DNA of 64,000 nucleotides from Mucilaginibacter rigui (GCF_014773275.1 NZ_JACWMW010000002.1:1116001-1180000), one strand, 5' to 3'; positions 28,532 through 37,823 are shown, numbered from the stretch's first letter. Numbers and translations: made by a program. Notes: generated by a model not told the origin, from the letters alone.

Positions 28532-30958
28532 ATGAAAAAACTTTTGCTGCTAATGTTTGCTGTAAGCTGCTATAATAGCATTTTGCATGCACAGGTTGCT
28601 GCTGTAAAAAATGAGGGTACTACTAAAGAGGTAGTGGCCAAATTGCAGTCGCTTTCAACAGACAGGATAATAGAAAAAGCATACCTGCACTTTGATAAAC
28701 CCTACTACAGCCCCGGCGATACCATCTATTTTAAAGCTTATGTAACCGCGGGCGAACGCCACGAACTTTCAAAAATAAGCGGTGTGCTGCACGTAGACCT
28801 GATCAGCAAAAGCGATTCGGTGATGCAAACTTTAATACTGCAGTTAAAGAACGGGCTTGCCTGGGGCGATTTTGCGCTACCCGGCTATACATCTAAAGGG
28901 AATTACCGCATTAGGGCCTATACGCAGTGGATGCAAAATACGGGTAATACTTATGTGTTTGATAAAACCATTCCGGTTAATGGTAAAAGTATAGCGCCGG
29001 TTTATGCCGCAAAAGCAACAGGTACCAAAGCCGATGTACAGTTTTTTCCGGAAGGGGGGACTTTTGTAGCGGCCTTGCCGGCCAAAATTGCATTTAAAGC
29101 AGTTGGGAGTAACGGTATGGGCATTTATGTAAAAGGCATTGTAGTTGATAATAACAACGTTGAGGTTGGCAAATTTACCTCGGCGCACTTGGGTATGGGG
29201 CAGATATTTATAACACCCGAGGATGGTAAAACGTATAATGCTAAAGTGACTTACCCGGATGGTTCGATGAACGTGGTACAATTGCCCGTACCACAAGCAA
29301 AAGGCATATCACTTAACGTTAATAATAGCGACCTGGCCAAACTATCGATAGATATTAATGCTAATAAGGCTTATTACCTCGAGAATAAGAACAAAGAATT
29401 AAATGTGGTGGTGTACTCGGCAGGGGTTGTAAAAACGGTTAAAACTGTGCTTGATAACCAGGTGATCGGGTTCGATCTTCCGAAAAAAGATCTGGCAAGC
29501 GGCATTGCGCAAATTACTCTTTTCTCTGACAATGGCGTACCATTAAGCGAACGCCTGGTGTTTATTCAAAACCCGGTTGATATTAATTTTACCATCAACA
29601 GTGATAAAACTACCTATGCCAGCCATGATAAAGCACATATTACCCTTAATGCAAAATTGGCCTCGGCCGATAAAGCATCCATAGGCAATTTCTCTGTGGC
29701 TGTGGTGGACGAAAGCAAAGTGCAAATAAACGAAGATATGGAAAGCTCTATACTGTCAGATCTGTTGCTTACATCTGAGCTGCGTGGCTATGTAGAGCAG
29801 CCCGGTTACTACTTTAATAATGTAAATGCCGATACCCGCAACAACCTGGATATTTTAATGCTTACGCAAGGTTACCGCCGGTTTGAGTGGAAGCAGCTTT
29901 TAAATGAAGCACCGACCCCAATTGCTTACAAGCCCGAGGTTGGGATGGATATAAAAGGCGCTCTCGTAACTAATGCAGGCAAGCCTGTGCCAAACGAAAA
30001 AATATCACTTATGCTGGCATCTACCATGCAATCTATGAATGCGGTGACGGATGCAAACGGCAGGTTTAGTTTCCCGGACCTGGATTTTACAGATAAAACC
30101 AGCTTTTTACTTAATATCGAGAATAAATCTATTCGCAACAGGGCCAAATTTTTGTTGGATAAGGCGGGGGCCGGGTTACCTATAAATAAAGGTAATTCGC
30201 CCGAAAGGCAAATAGATATGAAGCTGCCCGATTATAACGGGACATATGAAGATGCGCCTGACGCCGATCGGAATAAAGTACGTAAACTGAAAGTAGTTAA
30301 TATAAAAGACAAGGTGACGTACCGTTCATCAAGTTTGGGTGGGGCGGGTAATGCCGACCAGGTAATATTAAGAAAAGATATTTTAGCTGCCCCGTCGTTG
30401 TCTCAGGGTTTGGTAGGAATAGCCCGTAATATCGATTTTGTACAAGGTAAGGCCTATATTCGTAACAATGCGGTATTTTCAGGTAAGAGCGTTGTACAGG
30501 AACCGATGATGGTAGTTGTAGATGGTGCCATTACGCAAAATGGCAACATTGATAGCTATTTACCAACCGATATTGATAATATAGAAATATTAAAAGGGGC
30601 AAATGCATCTGCCTATGGTTTAGGCGCAGGGGCAGGCGTAATAGTTATCAATACCAGGATGGGCGGCACTAATGATGAGGTGATAAGTAAGGAGATGTCC
30701 TCTGGTATCTTATCTATAAGCCCTAAAGGGTTTTATGTTGCGCGCCAGTTTTATTCGCCGGTTTATGAGGCTGCTAAAAAATGGCCTGAAAAAGACCGCG
30801 CCACTATATATTGGAAACCAAACCTGATAACTAACGATGCCGGTAACGCTATGTTTGATTATTTTAACGATGGCCCCGGGCAATATCGTGTTATTGTTGA
30901 GGGTATTGATAATGCAGGCAATATAGGCAGGGCTGTATACAAGTACACGGTGAAATAA
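28532..30958 (+). CDS. MG2/plug-domain envelope protein (TonB-receptor-like without a barrel)
   Basis: The 808-residue protein has a signal peptide, then an MG2 (macroglobulin-like) domain at about residues 45-135 with KAYLHFDKPYYSPGDTIYFK. Further beta-domains and a carboxypeptidase-regulatory-like segment near residue 480 follow, and then a plug-like part near residues 650-710 (LPTDIDNIEILKGANASAYG, then GVIVINT). There is no following barrel, and the C-terminus is a short beta-domain. Proteins of this kind occur in Bacteroidota and are often annotated as TonB receptor plug proteins. The function is not known. It ends 5 bases before the convergent glycosyltransferase gene. Confidence 0.82.
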   Translation: MKKLLLLMFAVSCYNSILHAQVAAVKNEGTTKEVVAKLQSLSTDRIIEKAYLHFDKPYYSPGDTIYFKAYVTAGERHELSKISGVLHVDLISKSDSVMQTLILQLKNGLAWGDFALPGYTSKGNYRIRAYTQWMQNTGNTYVFDKTIPVNGKSIAPVYAAKATGTKADVQFFPEGGTFVAALPAKIAFKAVGSNGMGIYVKGIVVDNNNVEVGKFTSAHLGMGQIFITPEDGKTYNAKVTYPDGSMNVVQLPVPQAKGISLNVNNSDLAKLSIDINANKAYYLENKNKELNVVVYSAGVVKTVKTVLDNQVIGFDLPKKDLASGIAQITLFSDNGVPLSERLVFIQNPVDINFTINSDKTTYASHDKAHITLNAKLASADKASIGNFSVAVVDESKVQINEDMESSILSDLLLTSELRGYVEQPGYYFNNVNADTRNNLDILMLTQGYRRFEWKQLLNEAPTPIAYKPEVGMDIKGALVTNAGKPVPNEKISLMLASTMQSMNAVTDANGRFSFPDLDFTDKTSFLLNIENKSIRNRAKFLLDKAGAGLPINKGNSPERQIDMKLPDYNGTYEDAPDADRNKVRKLKVVNIKDKVTYRSSSLGGAGNADQVILRKDILAAPSLSQGLVGIARNIDFVQGKAYIRNNAVFSGKSVVQEPMMVVVDGAITQNGNIDSYLPTDIDNIEILKGANASAYGLGAGAGVIVINTRMGGTNDEVISKEMSSGILSISPKGFYVARQFYSPVYEAAKKWPEKDRATIYWKPNLITNDAGNAMFDYFNDGPGQYRVIVEGIDNAGNIGRAVYKYTVK

Positions 30959-30962
30959 GCCG

Positions 30963-32615
30963 TTATTTACTGATAAGGTAAACCTTTGCCAGCACCGTGT
31001 TGCGTGTAGCATGGTTTACAAACCTGGGTAAGATGTTTTCCTGCGGGTAATCTGTAAACGATGCGATCACCTTAAAATCCTGATGGTTTTGGGTGAGGTA
31101 ATCAACCGTAGGCTGGTTAACAAAAAAGATATCTTTACCGATAGAGATAAGCTTACCAAAATCTTCCATCGGGATATAATTAACAGGCTTATTGCTGTAA
31201 AATTGGAAGATGTTGTTTGATGGCCGTAATGAATAAATAATTGCATCCTTAAACTGTGGCTGATTGATGTATTTAGCCGCATCCACCTGCCCGCCGTAGG
31301 AAGCAATAGTTTTGAATAGAACGGTATTCAGGTAAAAATTAGCAAACAAAACCGAGCAGCAGGTGAACATGAAGGTTTTGTGGCTGCGGGTTTTTACTTT
31401 CAGTGTGATAAGCAAAACTATCGCTCCAAAAATGAGGCAATCTACCACAAAAAATATATTTGATTGCGGCTTTAAATAAATATGTATTACCACAATAACC
31501 AGCGGTAATGCCACTATAAATAACCATAAAGCCACCTGCCTGTAATATTGGCCTGCGCGACTTAATTGTTTAAAGCAATACGGAGCTGTTATAATGGCAA
31601 AAAGCGGGAATAAAATATTGGTGTAAAACGGCAGCTGAAACCGCGACACTGAAAAGATAAGCAACAGTAACAGCCCGCCGCTTAAGGTGTAATATTCGGG
31701 CAGTTTTATTTTTTGGCTAATGTTTTTCAGGCTTTTATAAACGGCATAATAAAAAAGCAGGCACCATGGTAAAAAGGCCCACAGCATGGTATGTGTGAAA
31801 AAAAAGATATCGCCCGATTTTTGTTGCTTGATGGGGCCGTTGTTTACAAAGCGCCCAAACTGGCTATCCCATAAAAACCAGCGGATACCGCTTACATGGT
31901 GGCGATCAAAAACCAGCTTTTCGGGGTGCAGGTCAAACTGTATATATAAAGCGTAAAACTCGGGCAGGGTAAAAATAAAGGTGAGCAGGTAAAGCAGCAG
32001 CCACTTGCCGTAAAAAACTTGCACAAGTTTTTTCTGGAATATAAGCTGGCCCAGGAGAGCGCCATAAATGGCTACAATAACAAATAGGCCCTTGGTCATG
32101 ATGGCGCATGCAGTAAGGAGGGCGGCCAGTATAAGGTGTCTGAAAATAGCCTTGTCGTTATAGCGGGCAATATGGTAAATGCTTCCAATTACAAGTGCCA
32201 TTAAATAAGGTTCGGCACGTACATCAAGGTTTGATAGCAATACGTGTTGCGCTGTCATCAATATTAAAACTGCGGTTAAGACAACTTCTTTACTATAAAA
32301 CCTCCGGGCAAATAAGTAGGTATAAAGCAGGCTCAATAAAAAAAATAGCAAGGCAGGCAGGCGGTAGGCCCAGGTACTAATACCAAATACTTTAAAACTC
32401 AGCATCACCATCCAAAACGGAAAGTGCGGTTTGTCGAGCCAGTCGCGGTTATAGGTAAAAAGTTGCAGTGCATCATGCTTCTGTACCATAGCTTTTGCAA
32501 TGGCTGCGTACAGGCCCTGGTCGTCGGTAAAAAAATCGGTAGTGATGCCGGCAAAACTAACCATTAGTGCCAGTATAAAGATCAGCAGGTAAAAAGGCTT
32601 GTAATTATTGGTCAT
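30963..32615 (-). CDS. GT39/ArnT-like membrane glycosyltransferase, paralogue 1
   Basis: I chose the ATG at 32615 (550 residues), because the upstream 11 residues look unlike the family. The protein has about ten or more membrane helices and a conserved N-terminal luminal/periplasmic loop with DFFTDDQGLYAAIAKAMVQK and DWLDKPHFPFW. These are the acidic catalytic-type motifs of PMT/ArnT (GT-C fold) glycosyltransferases, which use a polyprenyl-linked donor sugar. The closest relative in this window is the gene at 40946-42610, which shares WLDKPHFPFW, DVRAEPY and KGLF/KGMF blocks. The acceptor is unknown: lipid A, glycoprotein or other. Confidence 0.82.
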   Translation of the reverse strand: MTNNYKPFYLLIFILALMVSFAGITTDFFTDDQGLYAAIAKAMVQKHDALQLFTYNRDWLDKPHFPFWMVMLSFKVFGISTWAYRLPALLFFLLSLLYTYLFARRFYSKEVVLTAVLILMTAQHVLLSNLDVRAEPYLMALVIGSIYHIARYNDKAIFRHLILAALLTACAIMTKGLFVIVAIYGALLGQLIFQKKLVQVFYGKWLLLYLLTFIFTLPEFYALYIQFDLHPEKLVFDRHHVSGIRWFLWDSQFGRFVNNGPIKQQKSGDIFFFTHTMLWAFLPWCLLFYYAVYKSLKNISQKIKLPEYYTLSGGLLLLLIFSVSRFQLPFYTNILFPLFAIITAPYCFKQLSRAGQYYRQVALWLFIVALPLVIVVIHIYLKPQSNIFFVVDCLIFGAIVLLITLKVKTRSHKTFMFTCCSVLFANFYLNTVLFKTIASYGGQVDAAKYINQPQFKDAIIYSLRPSNNIFQFYSNKPVNYIPMEDFGKLISIGKDIFFVNQPTVDYLTQNHQDFKVIASFTDYPQENILPRFVNHATRNTVLAKVYLISK

Positions 32616-32669
32616 CACTGGCAGCAAATATAAGTTTAATGCTACCAAAGTTTATTGAAGTACAGGTAT

Positions 32670-32697
32670 AAAAAACCCCCGCCGCAAGGCGGGGGCC
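32670..32697 (-). terminator. Strong minus-strand intrinsic terminator upstream of GT39 paralogue 1
   Basis: CCCCCGCC and GGCGGGGG (32676-32683 and 32688-32695) form a perfect 8-bp GC stem with a GCAA loop. On the minus strand it is followed by six Ts. It ends a minus-strand transcript that begins to the right, where no gene lies on that strand; see the candidate RNA entry. Confidence 0.85.
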
Positions 32698-32800
32698 AAA
32701 AACTCACAACAATTGTTTAACCTTTCGGTCAATTCCTAACTGCAATGCGAGTTCAGTTTGTATAACACACTGTTTTAGTGAAAGTTTTTGTACAGATAAC
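32670..32800 (-). ncRNA. Candidate small RNA or attenuated leader, minus strand
   Basis: A strong minus-strand terminator (32670-32697) has no minus-strand gene to its right, only a plus-strand gene (DUF2911). Either a short RNA of about 100-130 bases ends here, or the leader of the GT39 gene is attenuated. Just before the terminator is CAATTGTTGTGAGTTTTTGG, which resembles the end of the candidate at 34620-34820. I could not find a TAnnTTTG box, so the 5' end is unknown. Confidence 0.32.
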
Positions 32801-32876
32801 CGGTTGCAAACTTTTTTCATATTGTTATTTGTTTACGTCTATCTTTACGCACATAAACTATAACGATTATACTATC

Positions 32877-33392
32877 ATGAAAAAAACAATTCAATTAAAA
32901 GCGGCAGCGCTGTTTGCGTTTGCTATGCTGTTTTCAGCCGTTACATTTGCCCAAACTAAACCTGTTGAAAGCCCGCGCGATAGTGTTAGCGCAACCATTC
33001 ACGGTGCTACTATCAGCATTAACTATGGCAGCCCGTCAGTAAAAGGCCGTAAGGTTTTTGGCGAACTGGAAGCATATGGTAAAGTATGGCGCGCTGGTGC
33101 AAACGAAGCTACTGTGTTTACAACAAGCAAGGATATATTGGTTGAAGGTAAAAAATTACCTGCAGGCACCTATGGCCTTTTTGCTATACCAACAGCAACC
33201 ACCTGGACAATCATTTTCAACAAAGTGGCTAAACAATGGGGCGCTTACAAATATGATGAAGCACAGGATGCTTTGCGGGTAACGGTTAAGCCTGTAAAAA
33301 GCAAAATGAACGAGCGTTTGGTTTATAAAATAAACGCCAAAGGCTTCTCTTTAAATTGGGATAAATTATCTGTTCCGGTTAAAGTGAAATAA
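32877..33392 (+). CDS. DUF2911 family exported protein
   Basis: I chose the ATG at 32877, which begins MKKTIQLKAAALFAFAMLFS, a good signal peptide; an in-frame upstream start would bury it. The mature protein shows the DUF2911 core SATIHGATISINYGSPSVKG, then YGKVWRAGANEATVF and LPAGTYGLFAIPTATTWTII. The family is common in Bacteroidota and has no assigned function; it is predicted periplasmic. The gene is followed by a textbook terminator at 33415-33441 and stands alone. The length of 171 residues is normal for the family. Confidence 0.9.
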   Translation: MKKTIQLKAAALFAFAMLFSAVTFAQTKPVESPRDSVSATIHGATISINYGSPSVKGRKVFGELEAYGKVWRAGANEATVFTTSKDILVEGKKLPAGTYGLFAIPTATTWTIIFNKVAKQWGAYKYDEAQDALRVTVKPVKSKMNERLVYKINAKGFSLNWDKLSVPVKVK

Positions 33393-33414
33393 CCAACAGA
33401 TTATTTAAAATACT

Positions 33415-33441
33415 AAACCCCGGCTTTGCCCGGGGTTTTTT
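33415..33441 (+). terminator. Intrinsic terminator of the DUF2911 gene
   Basis: AAACCCCGG and CCGGGGTTT pair around CTTTGC, and the T-run continues through 33441. Confidence 0.9.
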
Positions 33442-33508
33442 GTTGGGTCAAATTATAATAAAGCTTAATATTTGCCTTTAATTTAAATACTATATTTATC
33501 GCCATAAA

Positions 33509-34591
33509 ATGAATAAACAAAAGGGTAAAAAGGCTTTAATAAAAAGAGGGGTGGCTATACTTGCCCTTATCGTAGCTATTTACCTGTTAAATGTTTTTGC
33601 CGATCACCCCAAGGCGGTAGAGTGGTATTACTCAGAGGGCCTTTACCCTTTTATTTGCCATATACTGCACCCGGTGTTTAACCTGTTCCCGTTTAGTTTT
33701 GGTGATGTACTTTACCTGGTTATTATTGTTTATTTAATTTATGCGTTTATCCGCCTCATTGCCCATTGCATTAAAAAAAGATTTATGCAGGCAGGGCTTT
33801 TAGCTACGGGCGTTGGCATTGGTGTGTTTGCGGGTGTACTTATGTTTTACCTTTTTTGGGGCCTAAACTACTTCAGGCCTTCGGCAGGGGAGCGGCTAAA
33901 CCTGCGCGACAGTACCTACACCAAAACCGAACTGCAAAAGGTAACCACTATACTGATAGACAGCGCCAATGCCAGCCGGGCAAGAGTAACCCCGGCCGAT
34001 CTGAGGCGTGGTAATGATTCTATATATAAAACGGCAGTAAGAGCAGTGGTGAAACTCTCGGGTACATCGGCCGAGTTTAGTACTTACAGCCCGGCGGTAA
34101 AGCCATCATTACTTACGCCATTGCTTAACTACATCAGTACATCGGGTTATTACAACCCCTTTACCGGCGAGGCGCAAATAAACTACCAGATGCCGGTGTT
34201 TAACCGCCCTTTTGTGGCCTGCCACGAAATGTCGCACCAAATGGGGTATGGCGCCGAGGATGAAGCAAACTTTGTAGGCTTTTTAGCATCAAGCCGCTCG
34301 GATGATAAATTGCTGCGCTATTCGGCTTATAATGTAGCCTTGAACGAATTTATGCACACCATGCGGTATACAGATACGGTGGTGTTTAAGCAGCTTAAAA
34401 CCCGGATATCGCCCGCGGTACTGGCCGATTTTAAAGAGGAACGGTTGTACTGGCTATCGTATCAAAATAAACTAAACACCTTTACCAGCATTTTTTACGA
34501 TAACTTTTTAAAGGTGAATAACCAGCCCCAGGGCCTTGATACTTATAACAGGATGGTATTGCTCATTATGGCAATGTATAAAAGTAAGTGA
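33509..34591 (+). CDS. DUF3810 family putative membrane metalloprotease
   Basis: The 360-residue protein has three N-terminal membrane segments (about residues 14-28, 60-85 and 95-117). A soluble domain follows with FVACHEMSHQMGYGAEDEAN, where H239-E240-xx-H243 is an HExxH zinc motif followed by further acidic residues. This is the DUF3810 pattern. The zinc site suggests proteolytic activity on the outer face of the membrane, but no substrate is known for the family. No operon partner is evident. An intergenic region of about 420 bases follows. Confidence 0.86.
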   Translation: MNKQKGKKALIKRGVAILALIVAIYLLNVFADHPKAVEWYYSEGLYPFICHILHPVFNLFPFSFGDVLYLVIIVYLIYAFIRLIAHCIKKRFMQAGLLATGVGIGVFAGVLMFYLFWGLNYFRPSAGERLNLRDSTYTKTELQKVTTILIDSANASRARVTPADLRRGNDSIYKTAVRAVVKLSGTSAEFSTYSPAVKPSLLTPLLNYISTSGYYNPFTGEAQINYQMPVFNRPFVACHEMSHQMGYGAEDEANFVGFLASSRSDDKLLRYSAYNVALNEFMHTMRYTDTVVFKQLKTRISPAVLADFKEERLYWLSYQNKLNTFTSIFYDNFLKVNNQPQGLDTYNRMVLLIMAMYKSK

Positions 34592-34619
34592 GGAGTTTGG
34601 GATCAGGAAAATACGGGAC

Positions 34620-34653
34620 AAAAAATGCGTTCCGTATCTCACCCCGGAACGCA
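34620..34653 (-). terminator. Minus-strand intrinsic terminator
   Basis: TGCGTTCCG (34626-34634) and CGGAACGCA (34645-34653) form a perfect 9-bp stem with a 10-base loop. The minus strand then reads TTTTTTGT. On the plus strand no T-run follows, so it does not serve the DUF3810 gene. Confidence 0.8.
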
Positions 34654-34820
34654 CTACAACATCATTCAAATAATGTTGATCAACTAAACCTCAGATAACT
34701 ATGCAAGTTTACCCAAGTTCTTTATAGCTAAACCACTGCGGTAGCATAATATTATATTTAATGTATTTATATTCTGTATGTTAGAATGCAAAAACTGTTC
34801 CTAATCTTTCCAAAGAATAG
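34620..34820 (-). ncRNA. Candidate small RNA of about 200 bases, minus strand
   Basis: A TATCTTTG box at 34827-34834 and a strong terminator at 34620-34653 bracket about 200 bases that have no credible protein frame. Just before the terminator the minus strand reads CAACATTATTTGAATGATGT, a small hairpin. The section with ACTTGCATAGTTATCTGAGG loosely matches ACTCGCATTGCAGTTAGGA in the candidate at 32670-32800, so the two may be related. The -33 element is weak. I cannot assign it to a known RNA family. Confidence 0.45.
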
Positions 34821-34826
34821 ATGTGT

Positions 34827-34834
34827 CAAAGATA
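34827..34834 (-). promoter_or_regulatory. -7 box of the candidate small RNA
   Basis: On the minus strand this reads TATCTTTG, an exact TAnnTTTG match. No TTG lies exactly 19 bases upstream; only a T-rich TGTTTT is near. Confidence 0.45.
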
Positions 34835-35015
34835 CACAATGAACGGGGCGCTTTAAAACATATTATCTACTATGTCGTTTTTTAACATGCAAATGTTACA
34901 AATACATTTTTTATTGTTTTAAAATGACATTTGTAAAATCAACATGGAGCTTTTGTAAGTGCTGTTTAGTGTTAATGATTTATTAATTTTAACCCAACGG
35001 CTTAAATTCATTACT

Positions 35016-37205
35016 GTGAAAAAACTATACACATTGTTTTTATTGTATACAATAAGTATTAATGCGACTGCACAGGTACGCAAATTTTCTACTGCCGAGA
35101 TAGGCCGTTATAAGCAGCAAGCAAAGTCGGTTACCATCATCCGCGATAATTACGGAGTGCCGCATATTTATGGTAGTACAGATGCATCAGTGGTTTTTGG
35201 ACTAATGTATACGCAATGCGAAGATAATTTTAAAGGCATAGAACGTAATTACCTGTACCAACTGGGGCGCCAGGCCGAAGCCGATGGCGAAGGCAAGCTG
35301 TTTGAAGATGTACAGCTGCAACTTATTGCCGATAGTGCTGATGCCATAAAAGATTACAACCAAAGCTCCCCATATTTTAAAAAGCTGATGGATGCCTTTG
35401 CTGATGGTATCAACTACTACCTGTATAAACATCCCGAAGTTAAGCCGCTTGTTTTTACAAAATTTAAACCCTGGTATGCCCTTATGTTTACTGATGGCAG
35501 TGTTGCCGCTACAGAAACCGGCGATATCAGCCCGCGCGAAACACAGGCATTTTATACTGGTGATACTTATAAAACAGGGGCAACATACCAGTCGCAGCCG
35601 CTTATCAAAGATACGGGCGAGCGGGAGATAGGCTCCAATGGGTTTGCAATTGCGCCGTCGCGGTCGGCAAGTGGGCATGCTATGCTATATATCAATCCGC
35701 ATGTGCCGTTCTATTTCAGGAGCGAGGTTGGGTTAAACAGTAAAGAAGGGCTGCATGCCTACGGTGCGGTTACCTGGGGGCAATTTTTTATATACCAGGG
35801 CTTTAACCAACATTGCGGCTGGATGCATACCAGCAGCTATGCCGATGTAGGTGACCTGTACGCCGAAAAGGTGACAAAAAAAGATGGCAAATGGTTTTAT
35901 GAGTATGACGGCAAACTAAAACCCGTAACTACACGCCAGCTGAAGTTGAATATAAAACAGGGCGATGCCCATGTTACCCGTAATATTACCGCTTATTATA
36001 CGCATCACGGCCCGGTAATAGCCGGTAAAGATGGCAAGTGGCTGGCGCTGAAACACAACAACCGCTCGTATAAAGCTTTGCTGGAATCATGGCAGATCAC
36101 TAAGGCAAACAGCATGGCCGAGTATAAAAGGGCCATGAGCCTGTTATCAAACACCAGCAACAATACGGTGTATGCGGATGATAAAGGTAACATCGCGTTC
36201 TGGTACGGTAATTTTATGCCAAAACGTGATGTGAAGTTTAACTGGAATCAGCCTGTTGATGGCAGCACTTCTGCTACCGAATGGAAGGGTTTACATGATG
36301 TTGACGAGATTGTACATGTTTACAACCCGGCAACAGGATATATTCAAAACTGTAATTCAACACCGTTTACATCATCGGGCGTTGCCAGTCCCGATAAAAA
36401 AAAATACCCCGCCTATATGGCGCCTGATGGTGAAAATTATCGTGGTATCAACGCCATTAATTTGCTCGGTAACGCAAAAGGCATCACGCTGGATGGCCTT
36501 ATTGCCAAAGGTTACGATAAATACCTGGCTGCTTTTGATGACTTGCTGCCCGCTTTATTTACATCATATAATAATGCGCCCGACAGCCTGAAGACCCAGC
36601 TTGCCGAACCTATTGCCATTTTAAAAGCATGGGACAAGCGCAGTTCGGCAACATCGATAGCTACTACATTAGCGGTTAATTGGGGAGCCTTAATGTTCGG
36701 GGCTATGCCCGCAGCCCAACCCGGCGAGGGCAGCTACCAGGTAAAACGAACCCGGGAGATGTTGCAAACCCAGCCGGCAAACAAGCCGCTGCAAATACTT
36801 GGTATGGCTCTGCAGGACCTTCAAACACGTTTCGGCACTTGGAAGGTACAATGGGGCGATATCAACCGTTACCAGCGCCCAGCGGATGGTGTAACCTTTA
36901 GCGATAGCGAGCCGAGTATCCCCGTTGGGGCAACCTCATCACTTTTTGGGCAGTTGCCCTCATACCAAAGCCGTACCATGCAAACCAATAAAAGGTATGG
37001 TTACTCGGGCAATAGCTTTATTGCCGCTATTGATTTTGGGCCTAAAGTAAAAGCAAAAACAATTATAACCGGCGGGCAATCCTTCAACGCGCAATCCAAA
37101 CATTTTACAGACCAGGCCGAAGGGTACATTAACGGGAAGTTTAAGGATGTGCTGTTTTATAAAGAGGATGTATTAAAGCATGTGGAGAAAAGTTATCACC
37201 CGTAG
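35016..37205 (+). CDS. Penicillin acylase-family Ntn hydrolase (acyl-homoserine-lactone acylase-like)
   Basis: I chose the GTG at 35016, which gives the signal peptide MKKLYTLFLLYTISINATAQ; a longer in-frame ATG at 34959 adds unlike residues. The 729-residue precursor shows the N-terminal blocks VTIIRDNYGVPHIYG and GLMYTQCEDNF. The autocleavage site is GSNGFAIAPSRS, where Ser207 would become the N-terminal nucleophile of the beta subunit, followed by INPHVPFYFRSEVG. Such enzymes split amide bonds of acyl-homoserine lactones, penicillins or N-acyl amino acids in the periplasm. The actual substrate cannot be told from sequence. Confidence 0.9.
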   Translation: MKKLYTLFLLYTISINATAQVRKFSTAEIGRYKQQAKSVTIIRDNYGVPHIYGSTDASVVFGLMYTQCEDNFKGIERNYLYQLGRQAEADGEGKLFEDVQLQLIADSADAIKDYNQSSPYFKKLMDAFADGINYYLYKHPEVKPLVFTKFKPWYALMFTDGSVAATETGDISPRETQAFYTGDTYKTGATYQSQPLIKDTGEREIGSNGFAIAPSRSASGHAMLYINPHVPFYFRSEVGLNSKEGLHAYGAVTWGQFFIYQGFNQHCGWMHTSSYADVGDLYAEKVTKKDGKWFYEYDGKLKPVTTRQLKLNIKQGDAHVTRNITAYYTHHGPVIAGKDGKWLALKHNNRSYKALLESWQITKANSMAEYKRAMSLLSNTSNNTVYADDKGNIAFWYGNFMPKRDVKFNWNQPVDGSTSATEWKGLHDVDEIVHVYNPATGYIQNCNSTPFTSSGVASPDKKKYPAYMAPDGENYRGINAINLLGNAKGITLDGLIAKGYDKYLAAFDDLLPALFTSYNNAPDSLKTQLAEPIAILKAWDKRSSATSIATTLAVNWGALMFGAMPAAQPGEGSYQVKRTREMLQTQPANKPLQILGMALQDLQTRFGTWKVQWGDINRYQRPADGVTFSDSEPSIPVGATSSLFGQLPSYQSRTMQTNKRYGYSGNSFIAAIDFGPKVKAKTIITGGQSFNAQSKHFTDQAEGYINGKFKDVLFYKEDVLKHVEKSYHP

Positions 37206-37267
37206 TTGCTAAAACTATAAGCTATAAAGCAACCCGTTTGCGGGTAACCTTGTAATCAAAAATTGAT

Positions 37268-37275
37268 TACATTTG
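37268..37275 (+). promoter_or_regulatory. -7 box upstream of the 161-residue protein gene
   Basis: TACATTTG matches TAnnTTTG and lies 14 bases before the ATG at 37290. The -33 element is not at the standard distance. Confidence 0.4.
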
Positions 37276-37289
37276 TTTATCACAATTAA

Positions 37290-37775
37290 ATGAAAAGATA
37301 CTGCTTATTACTGGCGATTATTTGTTTTTGCTCAAGTGTACGGGCGCAAAGCATTTCTTTTTTCGACCTGACAAACTTAACCAACCTTAGCAATGGGCAG
37401 GCGCACACTTACTTAACCCTTGGCAACGTATTTAAGCATCAGTACCTGGAAGAGGTTGATGGTAAAAAGATCGAACACTTCCGTTCACGGTCTAACAAGG
37501 TAAAGGAACAAAGCATTACCATTGGCGAAAATACCATACTATCAAACGGTACTATTTTACGTACCGTTACCTATGAAACCCGCGACCCGCAACATATTGT
37601 TAACCTGATAGCGCAGGCCCGCAGTGCAAAACTTATCATGAAATTTCAGGGGCAGGATGCGTATAACAATATCTACAAGTTTGATAACGAATTTTACTTC
37701 ATCACCATGCTGATAAGCACTACAGAAAACAAAGGATCGGTAGTGGTTACGCAAAAAGAATTTGCGGGATATTAA
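37290..37775 (+). CDS. Small exported protein, function unknown
   Basis: The 161-residue protein has a signal peptide (MKRYCLLLAIICFCSSVRAQ) and a mature part of about 140 residues containing FFDLTNLTNLSNGQAHTYLT and FITMLISTTENKGSVVVTQK. I do not recognise a domain. It lies downstream of a TAnnTTTG box and is convergent with the LolA-like gene. Codon use is normal for the region. Confidence 0.68.
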   Translation: MKRYCLLLAIICFCSSVRAQSISFFDLTNLTNLSNGQAHTYLTLGNVFKHQYLEEVDGKKIEHFRSRSNKVKEQSITIGENTILSNGTILRTVTYETRDPQHIVNLIAQARSAKLIMKFQGQDAYNNIYKFDNEFYFITMLISTTENKGSVVVTQKEFAGY

Positions 37776-37782
37776 ATAAAAA

Positions 37783-37804
37783 ATCCCCGACGCTTGCCAG
37801 GGAT
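37783..37804 (-). terminator. Weak intrinsic terminator of the LolA-like gene
   Basis: On the minus strand ATCCCT and GGGGAT pair (one G-T wobble) around an 11-base loop, followed by TTTTTTAT. The stem is short. Confidence 0.45.
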
Positions 37805-37823
37805 CGTTTAAATATGTTAGTTG

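Larger units (their letters stand above)
34592..35015. other. 424-base intergenic region between DUF3810 and acylase genes
   Basis: It holds a minus-strand terminator (34620-34653) and a TATCTTTG -7 box on the minus strand (34827-34834), that is, a candidate small-RNA gene. The part from about 34850 to 34960 is A+T-rich, without credible coding frames. Confidence 0.6.

Noticed and set aside
32778..32876. Longer N-terminus for the DUF2911 gene
   Set aside because: It would bury a clear signal peptide; the ATG at 32877 gives the normal family start.
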